Program-made: the position numbers and the translations under genes
Shown here: positions 18,890 to 29,900 of the stretch, piece after piece
Numbering within the stretch: the first letter of the stretch is position 1
Layout: each line of letters opens with the position of its first letter
The notes under the pieces: generated by a model
Database searches by the model: none
Told to the model about the DNA's origin: nothing
What the model saw: the letters and a program-made list of their open reading frames with translations, nothing else
NCBI RefSeq assembly: GCF_000760595.1
Contig: NZ_BBNM01000004.1
Location: forward strand, 234,563-298,562
DNA from: Acinetobacter soli
GTDB taxonomy: Bacteria > Pseudomonadota > Gammaproteobacteria > Pseudomonadales > Moraxellaceae
DNA: 64,000 nt
Reading direction: 5' to 3'

Positions 18890-21106
18890 TTAGAAATCAA
18901 AGCTTGCACTGAGCATAAATGTACGTGGCAATCCGGCAACCAAATAACCATTATTGGTATTGGAACTGCTATTGATATTGTCGTACAAACCTACCGATGC
19001 CCAATAGTTTTGATCAAAGACATTATTGATTTTGAAATTAAATGTGGTTGGCGTTTGCCCTAATTGAGTTTTGTAAATTGCCCCTAAATCGAGCGTAGTC
19101 CAGTCTTTCACCTTAAGTGTGTTGTCTAGGCTTGCATAACTTGATCCGGTATAAACCAGTTGGGCATTAAGCGAAATATCTGCTGCAATTGGTAGTTTCC
19201 AGTCCGCCCCAATGTTAGCCTGAAACTTAGGTACACCCACCTCATCCTTTGAATCATAAGCAATCGACCCTGTATTTTCTTGTTTGGCATGCATCCATGT
19301 TGCACCGCCTAATACTGTAATTGCATCGGTAAGTTTGCCATAAGTATTAAATTCAACACCTCGATGAACATATTCACCTGCATCACTAAATACCTGATTT
19401 TGAATAACAGCACGCTGTTTGTTGATATCAAATAGACTCAAACTTGCACCGAAAGTTCCATTTTCATACTTTGTTCCAATTTCTTTTTGTTTTGCAACAA
19501 ATGGCTTTAATGTAGTTGTGGTGCCATTATTGGTATTACTTAAACCCTTGGCCAACGACTCAATGTAATTACCATACACCGAAATTTCTGGTGTTAACTT
19601 GTATGAAACAGCTAATACTGGTGTAAATTTGCTTTCATCATAGGCGGTTTTTTCCCCATTACTATACGCATAATTATCTTGCATAATCGTTTGATATCGC
19701 CCACCAAACATTAGATTAAGTCGATCATCAAGTGCCTTTAGGTTGTCTCCAATTGCAATACTTCTTAATCGTGTACGTGTCGTCAGTTTGGGTGAATTCA
19801 ACTCATTTCCAGAATATACAGGCGATGTTGCAAGTGGCTGATCGTATTGCACTGGCATATATAAGTTGTTGGTATATTGATTCGCAAAATCCATAATGTA
19901 GGCATTACGGGAATTCAATTGAAATGCCGATGCTGCAAGTACGAATTGATGCGATATGTCGCCAGTATTCAGTTTGGTACGTAGACCGATTTCTCCTGTA
20001 TTGACCATATCTACCCGAGCATTGTCAAACCGATAAAATGTGCTATCACCCGTACTTGCATTACTCAGTGTAAGATTAGCTAAGCTATTACGCTCTTCAC
20101 CATGACGAAAACCATAGGCTGCATAGGCAGTAACAGCATCAGTCAGATCATATTCTGCACGGTAACTTCCAAAATAATTTTCTTCATTTGAATAAGTCCA
20201 TTTTTGCGCATAATTACTTGATGCTTTAACCGCAGAAGGCACACTCGTTACAGCAGCACCTAATGTTACATTGGGTCTAGTCGCCTCTAGTCTATTATTG
20301 CTATATCCCATATCGCCCGATAGACGCAAACGCTCACCTCGATAGTCTAGCCCTATCGCAGTCAAACCTAACGTATTTTTTTCATGATCAACCGCGGTAT
20401 GACCACCATGATAAGCCGTATTGACTCGCACACCAAACTGTTGATCCTCTCCAAAACGTCGGGCTACATCGCTAGCAACATACCCTCCATTAAAATCGGT
20501 TCCTAACGTGACACGATTTAAAGGCTCATTTCCAGCACGTTTAGGCAACAGATTTATTGCACCCCCAATACCACCACTACTTGGCATCGCCCCATTTAAA
20601 AATGAAGAAGCGCCTTTTAGTAATTCCACACGTTCGAATAATTCAGTCGGAATATATTGGCGTGGTAAAATAGAATACAAGCCGTTATACGCCGTATCAT
20701 CTGAGCCAAGATTAAAACCGCGAATATAATAGTTTTCTTGGAAGTTTCCAAAGCCACGCCCCACCCGCACACTTGGATCGGCTTTAAGTACATCACCAAC
20801 ACTCTTTGCTTGCCGCTCTTGAATGTATTGATTGGTGTAGGCACTTAGACTAAACGGCGTATCCAAATTTTTTTGATTTCCAAAAATACCAATTCGCCCT
20901 CCCGATGCAACCTGACCTCCAGCATAAGCATCCATAAGACCATCTGCCGATGCATCTGCACTTGCGACCACGCGGATGCTTTCAAGTGCAGTTACAGTTG
21001 TGGATTTTTGTTGAGATTCATCTAGTGAAGCTTGTACTTCAGCATGAATAATTTGCGTACCAGATACACAGGCCATAAGCATGACCAAAGGTTTGATTTT
21101 TCGCAT
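18890..21106 (-). CDS. TonB-dependent siderophore receptor
   Basis: 738 residues with a signal peptide ending near IIHA-E. A TonB-box-like stretch SIRVVASADA precedes the plug domain (NQYIQERQAKSVGDVLKADPSVRVGRGFGNFQENYYIRGF, and ERVELLKGASSFLNGAMPSSGGIGGAINLLPKRA). The remainder is a 22-strand barrel ending in an aromatic C terminus, FMLSASFDF. The plug type is that of the FhuA/FoxA/FpvA siderophore group (TIGR01783-like). It imports ferric siderophore across the outer membrane using TonB energy; the ligand is not predictable. No synthesis genes are nearby, so it is likely a xenosiderophore receptor. Fur-like sites precede it. Confidence 0.88.
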   Translation of the reverse strand: MRKIKPLVMLMACVSGTQIIHAEVQASLDESQQKSTTVTALESIRVVASADASADGLMDAYAGGQVASGGRIGIFGNQKNLDTPFSLSAYTNQYIQERQAKSVGDVLKADPSVRVGRGFGNFQENYYIRGFNLGSDDTAYNGLYSILPRQYIPTELFERVELLKGASSFLNGAMPSSGGIGGAINLLPKRAGNEPLNRVTLGTDFNGGYVASDVARRFGEDQQFGVRVNTAYHGGHTAVDHEKNTLGLTAIGLDYRGERLRLSGDMGYSNNRLEATRPNVTLGAAVTSVPSAVKASSNYAQKWTYSNEENYFGSYRAEYDLTDAVTAYAAYGFRHGEERNSLANLTLSNASTGDSTFYRFDNARVDMVNTGEIGLRTKLNTGDISHQFVLAASAFQLNSRNAYIMDFANQYTNNLYMPVQYDQPLATSPVYSGNELNSPKLTTRTRLRSIAIGDNLKALDDRLNLMFGGRYQTIMQDNYAYSNGEKTAYDESKFTPVLAVSYKLTPEISVYGNYIESLAKGLSNTNNGTTTTLKPFVAKQKEIGTKYENGTFGASLSLFDINKQRAVIQNQVFSDAGEYVHRGVEFNTYGKLTDAITVLGGATWMHAKQENTGSIAYDSKDEVGVPKFQANIGADWKLPIAADISLNAQLVYTGSSYASLDNTLKVKDWTTLDLGAIYKTQLGQTPTTFNFKINNVFDQNYWASVGLYDNINSSSNTNNGYLVAGLPRTFMLSASFDF

Positions 21107-21140
21107 GGCTGACTCAGGGAGAAAAATTTACACAAATACT

Positions 21141-21200
21141 AAATGAGAATAAAAATAATTAAAAGAATTATTATTAAATAAAACTCATTCTCATATTTTC
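21141..21200 (-). promoter_or_regulatory. Fur-like sites upstream of the TonB receptor gene
   Basis: ATGAGAAT at 21143-21150 and its inverted copy ATTCTCAT at 21187-21194 flank a very AT-rich spacer in the promoter region of the receptor. On the coding strand the distal copy reads TATGAGAATGAGTTTTA, which partly matches the Fur consensus. The match is weaker than the sod box, so Fur control is likely from the gene type but not proven by the site. Confidence 0.4.
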
Positions 21201-21260
21201 TAATTATGCCCTTTATGATTGTGATTCTTAGAGTACACATCTCCAAACTCAAAAAAAGAG

Positions 21261-21872
21261 CTATACATAACCAATCAAAAGTATTGAAAAAATGCAAAAT
21301 GCTCCAGCGGATAGATAATACAATTTACAAGAATTCCGTTGTAAAAAGTTTAATGACTGATCGAATGTCAACATTCGAACCAAAAAAAGGTTCCAAACCA
21401 AAACGACCACTACCATCCAGATTGAAATTGAAAGTTTTTCATACCAATCGAACTGCTCAGCTATTAAAATACTCAAGCTACTGTAAAAAAGTATATTTTT
21501 TGGATTAACTAGGCTAGATTGAACACCTTTGATGAAATGTATTTTTTCCTTACGGATGTGTAAATTATTTTCACGTCTCAAATTCAACGGTGATTTGGCA
21601 TAACGGATACATAAATAAGAGAGATAGAATAAATATAAAATACCAATCCATTTGATGGCTACGAGAATACTTTTATCGATATTGATTAGTAATTGTAATC
21701 CAATAAATACCAAAGCGATAATGACCGCATTTCCCAACGCTACTCCGCAACAGACTAAAATGGCTGCATTTCGATTATGGCGCAATAGCGTTGTTAAAAT
21801 GAGAAAAAAATCTGGTCCTGGAGAAAGTAAGGCAATAAAGTGAGTGAGCGCAATCGCAATAAACAGTTCCAC
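21261..21872 (-). CDS. LysE/RhtB-family amino acid exporter
   Basis: 203 residues from a GTG start at 21872 with GAGAT upstream. Six hydrophobic segments and the family N-terminal motif HFIALLSPGPDFFLILTTLLRHNRNAAILVCCGVALGN identify LysE/RhtB. Such proteins export amino acids or homoserine lactone-like compounds by proton antiport across the inner membrane. It lies 32 bases after the AraC regulator gene on the same strand, so the pair is probably one operon in which the regulator senses the exported solute. Confidence 0.85.
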   Translation of the reverse strand: MELFIAIALTHFIALLSPGPDFFLILTTLLRHNRNAAILVCCGVALGNAVIIALVFIGLQLLINIDKSILVAIKWIGILYLFYLSYLCIRYAKSPLNLRRENNLHIRKEKIHFIKGVQSSLVNPKNILFYSSLSILIAEQFDWYEKLSISIWMVVVVLVWNLFLVRMLTFDQSLNFLQRNSCKLYYLSAGAFCIFSILLIGYV

Positions 21873-21904
21873 AAGGTATCTCGCTATAAATCATCAACAC
21901 GAGA

Positions 21905-22771
21905 TTAAGTATTTAGATGTGTATTATCTTGTATAAAATTGCGCGTCATAGATAGTTGATACTGTCCAGGCGTCGCACCAGCGAACTGCTTAAAAACCCG
22001 ATGAAAATGGCTCTGGTCGCTAAAACCTAAATCATAAGCAATTGCTGTGATTGACTTTCCTGTTTTAAGTTGTTGTCGAGCTTGATGAATACGAAGATTC
22101 AACTGAAATGCGTGTGGAGTTAACCCTAAATTTTGTTTAAATAATCGTATGATTGTAAAGCGGCTCAATCCACTCGACTGAGCAAGTTCTTCAAGGGAAA
22201 GAAAGGTTTGGTGCTGGTTAAGAAGATTTATCAATTCATCTAAAGCCGCTCTTAAATACTGCTTATTGTGTAAAAACCGCCAAGACATAGAAGGGAAAAT
22301 AAATTGAATGAGCGTGTCTATTAATTGTTGCTCTTTTTCTAAAACAGTAAAATTTGGATTAAATAGTGTCTCATTCATTTTGCAGAACGATTGATACACT
22401 TCAGATTTTCGAATAATTTCAGGTTTTAAAACAGGTATTTTCTGTTCGATGCTATTCGATAAACCCTCTTCAATAAGAGCTGAAAGCCACGATGCATCTA
22501 AGTGCATCATTTGATAACTCCAGTCCTGATTGGGTAATGGATTACACGAGTGCTCTGTAAATGCTGGCACAACCACCAGACTACCTGGAGTTAAGCGCTC
22601 GAATTGATGAAAGGCACTACTAAAGCAACTAAAACCGGCATCAACAGCACCAATCGAAAAAGTTTCATGACTATGCGATTTGTAGCAAGTTCGACTGGTA
22701 CATGCCTTACGCGTTTCCACATAAGGCATGCGAGCATCTGACCAGAACAGATTACCTGAATGACTCAACAT
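21905..22771 (-). CDS. AraC-family transcriptional regulator with cupin sensor
   Basis: 288 residues from ATG 22771; a TTG four codons earlier is the other possible start, and neither has a strong ribosome site. The N-terminal half is an AraC-type cupin (SHSHETFSIGAVDAG, TPGSLVVVPAFTEHSCNP). The C-terminal part has two helix-turn-helix motifs: LEELAQSSGLSRFTIIRLFKQNLGLTPHAFQLNLR and ITAIAYDLGFSDQSHFHRVFKQFAGATPGQYQ. This architecture is typical for regulators paired with LysE exporters, as here, and is likely to activate the exporter on solute excess. Confidence 0.85.
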   Translation of the reverse strand: MLSHSGNLFWSDARMPYVETRKACTSRTCYKSHSHETFSIGAVDAGFSCFSSAFHQFERLTPGSLVVVPAFTEHSCNPLPNQDWSYQMMHLDASWLSALIEEGLSNSIEQKIPVLKPEIIRKSEVYQSFCKMNETLFNPNFTVLEKEQQLIDTLIQFIFPSMSWRFLHNKQYLRAALDELINLLNQHQTFLSLEELAQSSGLSRFTIIRLFKQNLGLTPHAFQLNLRIHQARQQLKTGKSITAIAYDLGFSDQSHFHRVFKQFAGATPGQYQLSMTRNFIQDNTHLNT

Positions 22772-22792
22772 TAAAAAAGCCAAGCATTAAAC

Positions 22793-23281
22793 TTATGCAT
22801 TGTCCAAAGCTTTCTCAATATCTTCTTCTAGGCTTTCTGGTTTTGTGGTTGGTGCATAACGATTCAACACCTTCCCGTCACGGCTAACAAGAAACTTAGT
22901 AAAGTTCCATTTGATATTTTCGCTGCCCAAAATCCCTTTCGCTTCACGGGTAAGATAGCGAAAAATCGCATGTGCTTCTGGGCCTTTAACATCAACCTTG
23001 GCAAACATCGGGAAGCTTACGCCATAATTGCGTTGACAAAATGAGCCAATTTCCTGATTTGAACCTGGATCTTGCCCTCCAAACTGGTTGCATGGAAAAC
23101 CTAAAACTTCAAAACCCTGTTCTTTGTATTTTTCATAAATTTTTTCTAAACCAGCAAATTGTGGCGTAAAACCACATTTGCTTGCAGTATTTACGATTAA
23201 AAGTACTTTGCCCTGATAATCAGCAAGTGACTTCGTCTCTCCCTCAAGTAAATCTGCTTCAAATTGATAAAGGTTGGTCAT
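22793..23281 (-). CDS. btuE: Glutathione peroxidase-family thiol peroxidase (BtuE/Gpx type)
   Basis: 162 residues of the glutathione-peroxidase fold: [17 protein letters not shown] with peroxidatic Cys36, the [17 protein letters not shown] motif supplying the Gln and a possible resolving Cys, and [13 protein letters not shown] supplying Trp and Asn. It is a cysteine rather than selenocysteine enzyme, and bacterial members mostly use thioredoxin. It reduces organic and hydrogen peroxides. The start overlaps the msrB stop by four bases (ATGA), so the two oxidative-damage enzymes are translationally coupled. Confidence 0.92.
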   Translation of the reverse strand: MTNLYQFEADLLEGETKSLADYQGKVLLIVNTASKCGFTPQFAGLEKIYEKYKEQGFEVLGFPCNQFGGQDPGSNQEIGSFCQRNYGVSFPMFAKVDVKGPEAHAIFRYLTREAKGILGSENIKWNFTKFLVSRDGKVLNRYAPTTKPESLEEDIEKALDNA

Positions 23282-23697
23282 GGATAAGTTTCCTCATCAT
23301 TCTTCTCGTCGGTTTTTAATTGTAATGACGCCGAATTTACGCAATATCGCAATCCTGTCGGCTGTGGTCCATCTTCAAAAACATGCCCTAAATGAGCGTC
23401 GCAGTGATGACAAACAATCTCTGTTCGAACCATTCCATGCGATAAATCGTCATGCTCCTCTATTGCGGTGGTGTTAATCGGTTTATAAAAACTTGGCCAG
23501 CCACAGCCACTATCATATTTAGTGATTGAAGAGAATAATTCTGCACCGCAGCAACGACATACATAGGTACCCGATTGCTTTGTATTCCAGTACTGACCTG
23601 TAAAAGCAGGCTCAGTGCCCTTTTGTCGCGTGATTCGGTACTCTTCTGGTGATAACTCTCTTTGCCATTCTCGTTCTGTTTTGTTGAGTTTTCCCAT
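23278..23697 (-). CDS. msrB: Peptide methionine-(R)-S-oxide reductase MsrB
   Basis: 139 residues. The MsrB fold is complete: [25 protein letters not shown], the first zinc CxxC pair in [18 protein letters not shown], the second zinc pair in [13 protein letters not shown] and the catalytic Cys in [12 protein letters not shown]. It reduces the R form of methionine sulfoxide in oxidised proteins, recycled by thioredoxin. It is the first gene of a two-gene operon with the glutathione-peroxidase-type gene. Confidence 0.95.
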   Translation of the reverse strand: MGKLNKTEREWQRELSPEEYRITRQKGTEPAFTGQYWNTKQSGTYVCRCCGAELFSSITKYDSGCGWPSFYKPINTTAIEEHDDLSHGMVRTEIVCHHCDAHLGHVFEDGPQPTGLRYCVNSASLQLKTDEKNDEETYP

Positions 23698-23925
23698 GAT
23701 AGTTTCCCTAGCTATTTTGCTGTTTAAAATAGGATAATCTTATATTTACGTCATTCAATCTAAAATTTCTAGTGTTTCATGCACAATTTACAAAACACGT
23801 ATAATTGAACCAAAAGCAAAAAGTAAGCAATATTATTTTTTAAGTAAGCAGTAGTTATGTAACCAACGCTTCATTGTAAGCAAAATACATGTTAATCTTT
23901 GTCCATTCTTGCTAAGGATAAAAAA

Positions 23926-25356
23926 ATGTCTCAAAAAAAGAGCGTTATTTTTAAAAACCTACTGCCTGTGATTAAACAATATCAACAGCTCGGTTATACG
24001 CATGAAAAAATTGTGACTTTACTCAAAGACCAGCATGATCTTGATTTGGTTACAACTGAAACATTTAAAAGCTATTTATATCGTTATGCAAAAGTGAACC
24101 CTCCTCCTTCTGAGACCCTCAAAATGACGAACACGACCCAAACCCCACGAGAAATTAAAAAGTCTTCTAAGCTCGAGCATGTATGCTACGACATTCGTGG
24201 TCCTGTGTTACGAGCGGCCAATGAAATGGAAGAACAGGGACATAAAATTATTAAGCTCAATATTGGCAATCCTGCTCCGTTTGGATTTGAAGCACCACAA
24301 GAAATTATTAATGATGTCGCACTAAATTTACCTAATGCGATTGGTTACACCGACTCAAAAGGTATCTTCCCTGCACGCAAAGCCATTTGCCAGTATTATC
24401 AGCAAAAAGGCATCCGTGATATGCATGTCAACGATGTCTATGTCGGCAACGGCGTATCAGAACTGATTGTCATGGCTATGCAAGGCTTGCTCGACGACGG
24501 CGATGAAATGCTCGTGCCTATGCCAGACTATCCACTTTGGACCGCTGCGGTAAACCTTTCAGGAGGAACCGCCATTCACTATAAATGTGATGAAGAAAAT
24601 AGCTGGTATCCTGATCTTGCCGACATGGAAAGTAAAATCACACCCAATACACGCGGTATTGTGATTATCAACCCAAACAACCCGACAGGTTCAGTTTATC
24701 CACGCCATGTTTTGGCACAAATTGTGGCATTGGCAAAAAAATATGACCTGATTTTATTTGCAGACGAAATCTACGATAAAATCGTTTACGATGGCATTGA
24801 ACATGTGTCTGTTGCTGCACTTGCTGGCGACCAGTTGTGCATTTCATTTAACGGCTTATCAAAATCTTATCGTGTTGCGGGCTATCGTTCAGGCTGGATG
24901 GCTATTACAGGCGATAAATCACGCGCGAAAGATTATATTGAAGGGCTAGACATGCTGGCTTCAATGCGCTTGTGTGCCAACCATCAGGCACAATATGCCA
25001 TTCAAACTGCGCTAGGGGGCTATCAATCGATTAACGACTTGATTCGCCCGAGTGGTCGTTTATACGAACAACGCAATATTGCGTGGGAAATGCTCAATGA
25101 AATTCCGGGTGTGAGTTGTGTAAAACCGGAAGGTGCCATGTATTGCTTCCCAAAACTCGATCCAAACATGTATCCCGTAGAAGACGATGAACAACTGATG
25201 CTAGACTTTCTTCGTGCAGAGAAAGTACTACTGGTTCAAGGTACCGGTTTTAACTGGCCGACTCCTGACCATTTCCGTCTGGTATTCTTGCCTGCAGAAA
25301 ATGAGTTAAGAGAAGCAATTACCCGTCTATCTCGTTTTTTAGCAAATCGTCGTTAA
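23926..25356 (+). CDS. AlaA-like aminotransferase with extra N-terminal putative DNA-binding domain
   Basis: 476 residues from ATG 23926 (AAGGA at 23914-23918). Residues from about 84 on follow the AlaA/YfbQ glutamate-pyruvate aminotransferase: YDIRGPVLRAANEMEEQGHKI, LNIGNPAPFGF, NPNNPTGSVYP, DEIYDKIVYDG and the PLP lysine in FNGLSKSYRVAGYRSGW. The first 65 or so residues are extra. They contain IKQYQQLGYTHEKIVTLLKDQHDLDL and TFKSYLYRYAK, a helix-turn-helix-like pattern like small plasmid TraK-type DNA-binding proteins, joined by a Pro/Thr-rich linker. The enzyme would make alanine from pyruvate and glutamate; the added domain could bind DNA or a partner. The linkage is in one uninterrupted frame. 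Confidence 0.85.
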   Translation: MSQKKSVIFKNLLPVIKQYQQLGYTHEKIVTLLKDQHDLDLVTTETFKSYLYRYAKVNPPPSETLKMTNTTQTPREIKKSSKLEHVCYDIRGPVLRAANEMEEQGHKIIKLNIGNPAPFGFEAPQEIINDVALNLPNAIGYTDSKGIFPARKAICQYYQQKGIRDMHVNDVYVGNGVSELIVMAMQGLLDDGDEMLVPMPDYPLWTAAVNLSGGTAIHYKCDEENSWYPDLADMESKITPNTRGIVIINPNNPTGSVYPRHVLAQIVALAKKYDLILFADEIYDKIVYDGIEHVSVAALAGDQLCISFNGLSKSYRVAGYRSGWMAITGDKSRAKDYIEGLDMLASMRLCANHQAQYAIQTALGGYQSINDLIRPSGRLYEQRNIAWEMLNEIPGVSCVKPEGAMYCFPKLDPNMYPVEDDEQLMLDFLRAEKVLLVQGTGFNWPTPDHFRLVFLPAENELREAITRLSRFLANRR

Positions 25357-25370
25357 TTAAGAAAATTTAA

Positions 25371-25402
25371 AGCAATGTCGAAGTTCGACATTGCTTTTTT
25401 AT
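25371..25402 (+). terminator. Terminator of the aminotransferase gene
   Basis: AGCAATGTCG and CGACATTGCT pair perfectly (25371-25380 with 25386-25395) around a five-base loop and are followed by six T and a second T run. It starts 14 bases after the stop codon. Confidence 0.9.
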
Positions 25403-25701
25403 TTTTTATACGGTTTATAAAAAAGCCGTTTACGCACCAAGATAAAGCAACAACATTCCAATTTGGTGCAAAAATACTTTTTGTAGGCTAAATACTTTGT
25501 TTTTTCACTTTATTTTTATCAGTACGCTCGAAATAGCATAGATAAGATTGATGTATTTCTTGTTAAAATTAATGCATTCTTTTAATTTAATTTAAAAAAT
25601 AAAATGCCAATGCTTTAATTGATCAAAATTCAAATAATAGCCGAAATGTCTGGCATAGACATTGCTATTCGATGGAAGATCAAAACACAGGATTGTCATA
25701 A
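25403..25701. other. AT-rich intergenic region before asparaginase
   Basis: No gene or clear RNA is seen. The stretch is strongly AT-rich and must hold the asparaginase promoter. No convincing operator could be read. Confidence 0.5.
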
Positions 25702-26769
<1,068 letters not shown>

Positions 26770-26782
26770 GCGCAATTAGCCT

Positions 26783-26814
26783 AAAAAAACCGATGTCTAT
26801 ACATCGGTTTTTTT
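26783..26814 (+). terminator. Terminator of the asparaginase gene
   Basis: A 14-bp inverted repeat, with arms 26783-26796 (seven A then CCGATGT) and 26801-26814 (ACATCGG then seven T) around CTAT, starting 14 bases after the stop. Confidence 0.93.
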
Positions 26815-26924
26815 GTTTTATAATCTGATTTGTCTTTACGAAGATGTTTTAATGCCAAAATATTAGACAACTGTCTCAGACAGAGCGTGTTAGAATATTT
26901 GGCGGTCGTGTTAAGGATAGGTCT

Positions 26925-29900
26925 ATGCAGTTTGTTCATCTTGGTATTCATTCAGAATTTTCGATTACTGAATCGATTGTTCGCATACCTGATCTCATCA
27001 AAGCTGCTGTCAAAGACAATATGCCTGCTTTGGCGCTCACAGACTTATCTAACTTACATGCGGCCGTGAAGTTTTACACCTCGTGTTTAAGTAAAGGCAT
27101 CAAACCGATCTTAGGCAGTGTGGTTCGGCTCAATGAGCCCGACCAACGAGTTACCTTGCTCGCCATGACCAATGAAGGCTGGAAAGGCTTAACCGAAATT
27201 GTGTCACGTGGTCATATCGAAGGCCAGCAACTCAGCATTCCTTGTGTTCAAAAAGAATGGATCTTGGAACAACATCACGACATTATTGTATTGCTCGGAC
27301 AAAACAGTGATGTTGGCAAAATGTTGTGTTCGTCCAATCCACAAAAAGCAGAGCCGCTGCTTGAAGCATGGCAAGAAAAATTTGGCAATCGTGTTTATCT
27401 GGCTTTAACTCGCACAGATCGTCCGGGTGAAGAAGATTATATTGGTGAAGCGGTTAAATTGGCGGCCAAGTATCATGTTGGTGTCGTCGCGCATAATGAT
27501 ATTCATTTTATTGAGCGTGATGATTTTGATGCACACGAAGCACGAGTCTGTATTGCAGATGGTTACGTACTTGCTGATAACCGCAGACCCCGAATTTACA
27601 GCCCCGAGCAATATTTTAAAACCACCGCCGACATGGTGGAACTCTTTTCAGATATTCCAAGTGCACTTGAAAATACTTATTACATTGCGCAGCGCTGTAA
27701 TGTTTCGCTACAGCTTGGAACTTACTTCCTTCCGGATTATCCAATTCCAGATGGTTTTACCATCGACACCTATTTTGAGCATTTGTCTAAAGTAGGTCTT
27801 GAAGAGCGCCTTAATCATTTGTATCCCGTAGAGATGCGCGATGAAGACTGGCCTGAAATTCGTAAACCTTACGATGAACGTATTGAGTATGAAGTGGGCA
27901 TTATCCTTAAAATGGGATTTCCGGGTTACTTCCTTATCGTGATGGACTTTATTCAATGGGCCAAAAGTAATGGTGTTCCGGTTGGTCCGGGCCGTGGTTC
28001 TGGTGCAGGCTCATTGGTAGCGTATAGTTTAAAAATTACCGATCTGGATCCACTTCGTTACGATTTGCTCTTCGAGCGTTTCTTGAACCCAGAACGAGTT
28101 TCAATGCCCGACTTTGACGTCGACTTTTGCATTGCAGGGCGAGACCGAGTAATTGATTACGTCTCTCGTACCTATGGACGTGAAGCAGTATCGCAAATTG
28201 CGACATTCGGTACGATGGCGGCCAAAGGCGCGATCCGGGATGTTGCGCGCGTACTGGGTAAATCGTACGGTTTGGCCGATCGTATTTCAAAAATGGTGCC
28301 TACCAAACCACTCGGGGTGGATCTGGCGACGGCCATCGACATGGAGCCACAACTCAAAGACATCGTCACCAACCCGTCCAATCCGGATTATGACGATGCC
28401 AGTGAAATTTGGGAAATGGCACTCAAGCTTGAAGGTATCACGCGTAATACAGGTAAACACGCCGGTGGTGTGGTGATTGCACCCGGAAAAATTACCGATT
28501 ACTCGGCAGTCCTATGCGATGCCGATGGTACAAACCGCGTTGCACAATACGATAAAGATGACGTTGAGGCAGCCGGTCTGGTCAAATTCGACTTTTTGGG
28601 CTTGCGAAACCTGACCGTAATTGAAGATGCGGTGCAAAATATCAATAAGCGCATCCAGTTTGAGACACCGCTTGAAATTGCCAATGTGCCTTTAGATGAT
28701 AAAGATGCCTACTTGGTGTTCGCCAACGCCAATACGACTGCGGTGTTTCAGTTTGAATCCGTCGGCATGAAAAAAATGCTGAAGGAAGCGCGCCCAAGTA
28801 AATTTGAAGAAATTATTGCCTTCGTATCGCTTTACCGTCCGGGCCCGATGGATCTGATTCCCGACTTTATTCACCGGATGCACGGCGGTGAATTTGAGTA
28901 TTTGCATCCATTACTTGAAAGTGTGCTCGAACCGACCTATGGCATTATGGTGTATCAGGAACAGGTAATGCAGGCTGCACAGTTTTGTGCGGGATACACG
29001 CTCGGTGGCGCAGATTTGCTCCGCCGCGCCATGGGTAAAAAGAAACCTGAAGAAATGGTCAAGCAGCGTAAAATCTTCATTGAAGGTGCTGCGCAAAAAG
29101 ATATTGATGAAGCCACAGCCAACCATATTTTTGACTATATGGAAAAGTTTGCAGGCTATGGCTTTAACAAATCGCATGCTGCTGCCTATGCCTTGGTGGC
29201 CTATCATACCGCTTGGTTAAAAGCGCATTATCCTGCCGAATTTATGGCGGCGGTTTTATCGTCGGAAATGCAAAATACCGACAGTATCGTATTTTTGATT
29301 GATGACTGTCGTAATAACGCACTTGAAGTCATGCCACCTTCTGTAAATATGTCGCTGTATCATTTTCATGCCAGTGATGAACGCACCATTGTGTATGGTT
29401 TAGGTGCCATTAAAGGTGTAGGCGAACAAGCAATGCAATCGGTGATTGACTCACGTATTAAGCAAGGTCCATATACCGACTTATTCGATTTTTGCCACCG
29501 CATCGACTTGAAAAAAATTAATAAGCGTACACTTGAAGCGTTGATTCGTGCCGGTGCTCTCGACTGTCTGCAAATTGAACGATCAACGCTCATGGCACAG
29601 TTGCCTGAGGCTGTTCAGGCCGCGGAGCAAGCACGCCAAAACCGTGAAACTGGTATTATGGATTTGTTTGGTGAAGTTGAAGAAGTTCAGCGCAAACCTG
29701 CCAAACCTGTTAAGCCGTGGTCAGACGAAGTTCGCTTAAAAGGTGAAAAAGACACTTTGGGCTTGTATCTGACCGGTCACCCGATTGATGTTTATCGCAC
29801 CGAATTAAAATCGTTTATTCCAGCTAAACTAAATGAACTGACACCTACGCGCCGTGGAGTCACTACGGTCTTTGCTGGACTGGTACTCGACGTTGCCAAT

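Noticed and set aside
21206..21508. Plus-strand frame of 100 codons opposite the LysE-family gene
   Set aside because: It overlaps a recognised exporter gene antisense, is composed of Lys/Ser-rich low-complexity residues and has no ribosome site.
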